DNA of 64,000 bases from CAVSMC01 sp963728935. Its GTDB lineage: Bacteria > Pseudomonadota > Gammaproteobacteria > Burkholderiales > Casimicrobiaceae. The notes beneath the pieces are model-generated. The model saw nothing but the letters and a program-made list of their open reading frames with translations. It was not told where the DNA came from and did no database searches. Position 1 is the stretch's first letter; each line of letters opens with the position of its first letter. The position numbers were made by a program, and so were the translations under genes. Location: NCBI GenBank assembly GCA_963728935.1, contig CAVSMC010000008.1, positions 124,001-188,000 of the forward strand, in the 5' to 3' direction. Positions 59,833 through 64,000 of the stretch are shown here, one piece after another.

Positions 59833-61740
59833 TCAGCGCCGCGCCGCGGCCTCCTCGCGGAGGCGCGCCAGCAAGGCCTCGACGGGCATCGCCCCCAAGT
59901 CCTCGCCGCTGCGGGTACGCACGGCCACCAGTCCAGCCTGCATCTCCTTGTCGCCGACGATCAGTTGGTACGGCAACTTCTGCAGGCTATGTTCGCGAAT
60001 TTTATAGGTTATTTTCTCGTTGCGCAAATCGGTCGCGACGCGCAATCCGGCGCCCTTCAGAGCCGCTTCCATCGCGCGAGCATAGTCGATCTGGCGGTCG
60101 GTGATCGTCAGCACGACCGCCTGGATCGGCGCGAGCCAAAGCGGCAGCGCCCCCGCATGATTCTCGATCAGGATGCCGATGAAACGCTCCATCGAGCCCA
60201 CGATCGCCCGATGCAGCATCACCGGGGTCTTGCGGGTATTGTCCTCGGCGACGTATTCGGCGCCAAGCCGCGCCGGCATCTGAAAGTCGACCTGCATCGT
60301 GCCGACCTGCCATGAGCGTCCGATCGAATCCTTCAGGTGGTATTCGATCTTGGGGCCGTAGAACGCACCTTCGCCGGCGAGCTCGGTCCACTGCGCGCCG
60401 CAGGCCGCGAGCGCGCCGCGAAGCGCGTCCTCGGCCTTGTCCCACTGCTCGTCCGAGCCGATCCGCTTGTCGGGGCGAAGCGCGAGCTTGATCGCGATGT
60501 CGTCGAAGCCGAAATCGCGGTAGACGTCGAACGACAACCGGTGGAACACCGTGCACTCCGGCTCGATCTGTTGCTCGCTGCAGAAGATGTGACCGTCGTC
60601 CTGCGTGAAGGCGCGCACGCGCATGATGCCGTGCAGCGCGCCGGAGGGCTCGTTGCGCACGCACATGCCGAATTCGCCGTAGCGCAGCGGCAGATCGCGA
60701 TAGCTGCGAAGATCCGAGTTGAACACCTGGACATGACCGGGGCAGTTCATCGGCTTGATCGCGAAGTCGCGCTTCTCGGACTCGGTCGTGAACATGTTGT
60801 CCTTGTAGTTCTCCCAGTGGCCCGACTTCTCCCACAGCGAGCGGTCGAGGATCTGCGGACAGCGCACCTCCTGGTAGCCGTTGTCGCGGTAGACGGCGCG
60901 CATGTACTGCTCGACCTGCTGCCAGATCGACCAGCCTTTCGGATGCCAGAACACCATGCCGGGCGCCTCTTCCTGCAGGTGGAAGAGATCGAGCTGGCGG
61001 CCGAGGCGACGATGGTCGCGTCGCTCGGCTTCCTCGATGCGCTTGAGATAGGCGTCGAGGTCTTCCTTCTTCGCCCATGCGGTGCCGTAGATCCGCTGCA
61101 GCATCTCGTTGCGCGAGTCGCCGCGCCAGTACGCGCCGGCCACCTTGGTCAGTTTGAACACTTTCAAACGGCCGGTCGACGGCACGTGCGGTCCGCGGCA
61201 AAGGTCGGTGAACGCACCCTCGCTGTACAGCGAGATGTCCTCGTCCGACGGAATCGACGCGATGATCTCGGCTTTGTAGTGCTCGCCGATCGACTTGAAG
61301 TACGCGACCGCCTTGTCGCGCGGCATCAGCTTGCGCACGACGGGCTCGTCCTTCTTCGCGAGCTCGGTCATCTTCGCCTCGATCGCGACGAGGTCCTCCG
61401 GCGTGAAGGGACGCTTGAACGAGAAGTCGTAGTAGAAGCCGTCTTCGATTACCGGGCCGATCGTCACCTGCGCATCGGGGAAGAGCTCCTTCACCGCGTA
61501 CGCGAGCAGGTGCGCGCTCGAGTGGCGCAGCACGTCGACGCCTTCGGGATCCTTGTCGGTGACAATCGCGACATTTGCGTCCTGCGCGACTTCATGCGAC
61601 GTGTCGACGAGCTTGCCGTCGACCTTGCCGGCGAGCGCTGCTTTGGCGAGCCCAGGGCCGATCGATGCGGCGATCTGGGCGACGGTGACGGCGCCGTCGA
61701 ACTGCTTGGTGCTGCCGTCGGGAAGGCGGATGTCGGGCAT
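59833..61740 (-). CDS. thrS: Threonyl-tRNA synthetase
   Basis: ATG 61740 has GAGG upstream; the product is 635 residues. The TGS domain (MPDIRLPDGSTKQFDGAVTV), the editing domain with HSSAHLLAYAVKELFPDAQV near residue 73, class II core motifs (MVFWHPKGWSIWQQVEQYM near residue 268; MNCPGHVQVF zinc cysteine near residue 336) and the C-terminal anticodon domain are all intact. It is preceded by a candidate attenuator with a threonine-codon leader peptide. Confidence 0.96.
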   Translation of the reverse strand: MPDIRLPDGSTKQFDGAVTVAQIAASIGPGLAKAALAGKVDGKLVDTSHEVAQDANVAIVTDKDPEGVDVLRHSSAHLLAYAVKELFPDAQVTIGPVIEDGFYYDFSFKRPFTPEDLVAIEAKMTELAKKDEPVVRKLMPRDKAVAYFKSIGEHYKAEIIASIPSDEDISLYSEGAFTDLCRGPHVPSTGRLKVFKLTKVAGAYWRGDSRNEMLQRIYGTAWAKKEDLDAYLKRIEEAERRDHRRLGRQLDLFHLQEEAPGMVFWHPKGWSIWQQVEQYMRAVYRDNGYQEVRCPQILDRSLWEKSGHWENYKDNMFTTESEKRDFAIKPMNCPGHVQVFNSDLRSYRDLPLRYGEFGMCVRNEPSGALHGIMRVRAFTQDDGHIFCSEQQIEPECTVFHRLSFDVYRDFGFDDIAIKLALRPDKRIGSDEQWDKAEDALRGALAACGAQWTELAGEGAFYGPKIEYHLKDSIGRSWQVGTMQVDFQMPARLGAEYVAEDNTRKTPVMLHRAIVGSMERFIGILIENHAGALPLWLAPIQAVVLTITDRQIDYARAMEAALKGAGLRVATDLRNEKITYKIREHSLQKLPYQLIVGDKEMQAGLVAVRTRSGEDLGAMPVEALLARLREEAAARR

Positions 61741-61766
61741 GGCGACCTCTTCGGCGTTCACAAAAC

Positions 61767-61793
61767 GAAAAAGTGCGGACGAGCCGCACTTTC
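61767..61793 (-). terminator. Attenuator terminator upstream of thrS
   Basis: Reverse strand AAAGTGCGG pairs with CCGCACTTT around loop CTCGT, a perfect nine-base stem, and runs into TTTTT. It ends 27 bases before the thrS ATG and begins about 50 bases after the leader-peptide stop, the geometry of a ribosome-mediated attenuator. Confidence 0.8.
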
Positions 61794-61843
61794 TTCACTT
61801 TCGGGAACGCGGGCTCCCGACCGGCGTGCGAACTCGCGCGTGA

Positions 61844-61876
61844 CTAGGGCGCCTCCGTGCGCGTTCGCGGTGTCAT
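61844..61876 (-). CDS. Putative threonine-rich leader peptide of thrS
   Basis: The ten-codon frame MTPRTRTEAP starts at ATG 61876 behind a strong GGAAGGA ribosome-binding site and stops 51 bases before the terminator hairpin. Three of its ten codons are threonine (positions 2, 5 and 7). Its own codons contain GCGAAC (61863-61868), which can pair with GTTCGC at 61828-61833. The adjoining CGCAC can alternatively pair with the 5' arm of the terminator. That is the classic three-way switch. Confidence 0.65.
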   Translation of the reverse strand: MTPRTRTEAP

Positions 61877-61915
61877 AACCGTTCCTTCCTTCGCAATACG
61901 CTTGATCAGTTTTTC

Positions 61916-61992
61916 TGGTAGGCGCGATTGGACTCGAACCAACGACCCCCACCATGTCAAGGTGGTGCTCTAACCAGCTGAGCTACGCGCCT
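61916..61992 (-). tRNA. tRNA-Val (GAC)
   Basis: Reverse strand: acceptor AGGCGCG pairs with CGCGCCT, discriminator A and encoded CCA. Anticodon stem CCACC/GGTGG with loop TTGACAT, anticodon GAC. T loop TTCGAGT. It lies directly upstream of the thrS leader on the same strand. Confidence 0.95.
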
Positions 61993-62038
61993 AATAAGTA
62001 CGTGATTATACCGGGGTTGTCGCCACCCGCCAATCGCA

Positions 62039-62812
62039 TCAGCGACCGACGAGCAGCCACAGGAAGCCGAGCAGGATCGGCTGATGCACCATGTAGACGA
62101 GAAGGCTGTGCCGGCCGAGCCATCGCAGCGGGCGCGGCGCGCGCGCAAGCCGCGCAACGGGACGCCAGTGCGCGGCGGCGAGTGCGTGGGCGACCGCGAT
62201 GCCGGCGAAGACGAAGCCCGCCCACGGCGCGAGCGGCACGTAATCCTCGGTTGCCGGCTTGTGCGTGACGAAGCCGATCCACGACAACGCGCGCGCGTCG
62301 AACGCCGGATGCGTGAACGCTATGCCGGCGACAATGACCACGGTCGCGATCGTGAGCGCGACGAGCGGATGGCGGACGAACGGCGCGGCGACGATCGACG
62401 CGACGGCGATTGCATGCAGGATGCCGAAATAGATGTACGTTTGCGGGAACATGATCCAGCTACCGACGCTCGCCGCGCCCGCGCACGCGGCAATCACGCC
62501 GATGCGGCGCCAAAAATGTGCAGGTGTGGCGCCGGCGCCATTGGCGAGCACCAGCGAGACGCCGACCAGCGTCATGAACGACGCGACGATCAGCGCGCGA
62601 AAGCCGAGCCAGAACGGATCGTGCTCGAAGTCGGCGGCGATCACGCGGTAGAAGCGCAAGTCGAACGCGAAGTGGTAAATGAACATCAGCACCAGCGCCG
62701 CACCGCGCAGCGTGTCGATGCCGCCGATGCGCGTGTCGTGAGCGCCGGCCGCGCGCTGCATATCCCTGACCGCGGCCGCGTGACGGGCGCGGCGATTCAC
62801 CGTCCGCGCCAT
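62039..62812 (-). CDS. DUF1624 (heparan-alpha-glucosaminide N-acetyltransferase-like) membrane protein
   Basis: The product is about 257 residues with seven to eight hydrophobic helices. The N-terminus carries the DUF1624/HGSNAT pattern (GGIDTLRGAALVLMFIYHFA near residue 29) and the C-terminus has LRWLGRHSLLVYMVHQPIL. It is probably a membrane acyltransferase of unknown substrate. Its start overlaps the end of gspN by 16 bases; linkage to type II secretion is positional only. Confidence 0.82.
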   Translation of the reverse strand: MARTVNRRARHAAAVRDMQRAAGAHDTRIGGIDTLRGAALVLMFIYHFAFDLRFYRVIAADFEHDPFWLGFRALIVASFMTLVGVSLVLANGAGATPAHFWRRIGVIAACAGAASVGSWIMFPQTYIYFGILHAIAVASIVAAPFVRHPLVALTIATVVIVAGIAFTHPAFDARALSWIGFVTHKPATEDYVPLAPWAGFVFAGIAVAHALAAAHWRPVARLARAPRPLRWLGRHSLLVYMVHQPILLGFLWLLVGR

Positions 62813-63543
62813 TGGAACCGCATCCGGTAGCCGTTACCCTCGGGTGTGCCGACCGCGCCGAGCGCACGTGAAAGCGATTCGTCGAAACGGCGCGGCGTCA
62901 GCAACAGGTTCGCGTCGCCGCCCCCGTCCGCACGCGCGGCGACGTCGCCCGTGACGGCGAGCTCGCCGCCGTCGTTCGCGATCGGACCGGCGAGCTGATT
63001 GCCGTCGACGGCGAGCTGCGCGCTGACGTTGCCGAGGTCGAACGACAACGCGCCGGGCGCGCTGATGCGAGCGTTGCGCCAGCCGACGCGGACGTCGCCA
63101 CGGCTTGCCGGCGGCGACCAGTCGAGTGCGGCGATGGCGACGTCGACGTCGCCCATGACGCCGAACGGCAGCGACGTTCCGAAGCCGCCTGCGATCCACG
63201 CCGCAGGTACGGCGAACGACACGTTGCGCGCCGTGAGGCCACCGCGCCTCCACTCCAATTCGCCGCGCGGCGAGCTCGCCATATCGCGCGCGATGAGGTG
63301 CACGCGCACCTGCCCGCGGGCAAGCGGCATGCGTTCCGTCGTCCACGCGAGCGGGACGCGCGCACCGTCGTCTCCGACCAGCGTCGCCTGGCCGTTCCAG
63401 ACGGTGCCCTGGACATCCGCGAGCGCGACGTGACTCGACGTCATCTTCACGACCGACGACGCGACGAGCGATGCTGGCGCGAGCGCGAACGCCGCGGCGG
63501 CGAGCAGCACGACGGCAGCGAGCACGACCGCGATCGCACGCAT
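62797..63543 (-). CDS. gspN: Type II secretion system protein GspN
   Basis: The product is 248 residues. One N-terminal helix (IAVVLAAVVLLAAAAFALAP) is followed by a long periplasmic beta-rich part with VQGTVWNGQATLVGD near residue 44, LPFGVMGDVDVAIAALDWSP and LGNVSAQLAVDGNQLAGPIA, typical of GspN/PulN. GspN is an accessory subunit of the inner-membrane platform. It follows gspM by ten bases. Confidence 0.85.
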   Translation of the reverse strand: MRAIAVVLAAVVLLAAAAFALAPASLVASSVVKMTSSHVALADVQGTVWNGQATLVGDDGARVPLAWTTERMPLARGQVRVHLIARDMASSPRGELEWRRGGLTARNVSFAVPAAWIAGGFGTSLPFGVMGDVDVAIAALDWSPPASRGDVRVGWRNARISAPGALSFDLGNVSAQLAVDGNQLAGPIANDGGELAVTGDVAARADGGGDANLLLTPRRFDESLSRALGAVGTPEGNGYRMRFQWRGR

Positions 63544-63553
63544 TCGAGTTCGA

Positions 63554-64000
63554 TCAGCGCGCGAGCGTCAGCTCGGCGCGCACCGTCCCGACGTCGACAC
63601 GCGCGGTGAGCTTCGCATCGACGACGCGTAAGCGCGCTTCGCGCTGCAGCGTCTCGAGCGCGCGAACGAGTGCGTCGAAGCCGACGGCCGCGAACGTTAG
63701 ACGGACGCGGCCGTCCTGCCAGTCGAGTTGCGTCACCGCCGGGCGAAGGCCAGCTCGCGCGAGCACGCGCTCGAGCTCCGACTTGGCATCCGCTGCGGCG
63801 GGCGCGGCGCCGCGCGCGAGGGAAGCGATTTCGGCGCTTCTCGCGCGCGCATCGGCGAGCGCGGTCGCGTCACGCGCGAGCGCTGCGCGTGATGCGTCGG
63901 CGCTGCGAACGAGCGGTTGCGCGAATGCCGCGATCGCGACGACGGATGCGGCGAGGATCGCAGCCCATCGCCAGCGGCGCTGGACAGAGACCGGCTGCGC
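63554..64000 (-). CDS. gspM: Type II secretion system protein GspM (partial)
   Basis: About 148 C-terminal residues run off the right edge. A transmembrane helix (AAILAASVVAIAAFAQPLV) and an Ala/Arg-rich coiled stretch lead into a ferredoxin-like periplasmic domain (PAVTQLDWQDGRVRLTFAAV, then FDALVRALETLQREA). This is the GspM pattern and it precedes gspN as in other gsp operons. The N-terminus lies outside the window. Confidence 0.82.
   Translation of the reverse strand, partial: AQPVSVQRRWRWAAILAASVVAIAAFAQPLVRSADASRAALARDATALADARARSAEIASLARGAAPAAADAKSELERVLARAGLRPAVTQLDWQDGRVRLTFAAVGFDALVRALETLQREARLRVVDAKLTARVDVGTVRAELTLAR

Noticed and set aside
61741..61915. T-box riboswitch upstream of thrS
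   Set aside because: No T-box sequence or specifier loop is visible and T-boxes are not known in betaproteobacteria; the leader-peptide attenuator fits better.
1..64000. CRISPR arrays, prophage, rRNA genes, replication origin
   Set aside because: No regularly spaced repeats, phage structural or integrase genes, rRNA segments or DnaA-box clusters were seen.

Overview
The window looks like the chromosome of a high-GC betaproteobacterium, probably a Burkholderiales or Nitrosomonadales relative. The evidence is the gene order thrS-infC-rpmI-rplT-pheS-pheT-ihfA-merR-tRNA-Pro, the aat-bpt pair, a PhaM-type polyhydroxyalkanoate granule protein, a TctA/TctB tricarboxylate transporter, PilS/PilR, a PEP-CTERM protein and type II secretion genes. 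No plasmid or prophage core genes are visible.

Positions 1-8934 hold molybdenum-cofactor genes (mobB, moaD, moaE), an outer-membrane barrel gene, a 2-keto-3-deoxygalactonate kinase/aldolase pair, a cupin, the fluoride channel crcB with a DUF190 partner, a HAD-like protein, a quinone oxidoreductase and the NAD(P)HX repair gene nnr. Positions 9000-12255 form a complete GltIJKL-type amino-acid ABC transporter operon. A PEP-CTERM GDSL esterase, beta-carbonic anhydrase, guaC, purL, a PaaY-like protein and a cobalamin-type ribonucleotide reductase follow. Next come small envelope proteins, gamma-glutamyltransferase, tctBA, a parvulin, bolA, yciB, ampD and several small conserved proteins.

Positions 32346-33750 are a decayed accessory patch flanked by two diverged copies of the 3' end of pilR. 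Beyond it lie pilR, pilS, an FAD-linked 2-hydroxyacid dehydrogenase, phaM, gst, an M61 peptidase, a lipid/glycan operon (LpxH-like hydrolase, glycosyltransferase, dgkA), a DUF4397 lipoprotein, tRNA-Arg and the N-end-rule transferases aat and bpt.

Positions 47748-53343 are the most notable block. It is a diffusible-signal-factor (DSF) quorum-sensing cluster: RpfF synthase, RpfC hybrid sensor kinase and RpfG HD-GYP regulator. A LuxR receptor that keeps the acyl-homoserine-lactone pocket residues sits between rpfC and rpfG. The rpfF-rpfC-luxR part is visibly richer in A/T than its surroundings, suggesting acquisition. A broken cheB fragment abuts tRNA-Pro just beyond.

Positions 54345-61740 are the translation operon. 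Its thrS gene is preceded by an apparent threonine-codon leader peptide plus terminator/antiterminator, and its infC gene starts at a non-canonical AUA. The window ends in tRNA-Val, a DUF1624 membrane protein and the gspN/gspM end of a type II secretion operon. Repeats include REP-like palindromes (5755-5826 and 57448-57516) and a three-copy GGGTCAGACTCGACTTT element (22044-22140).
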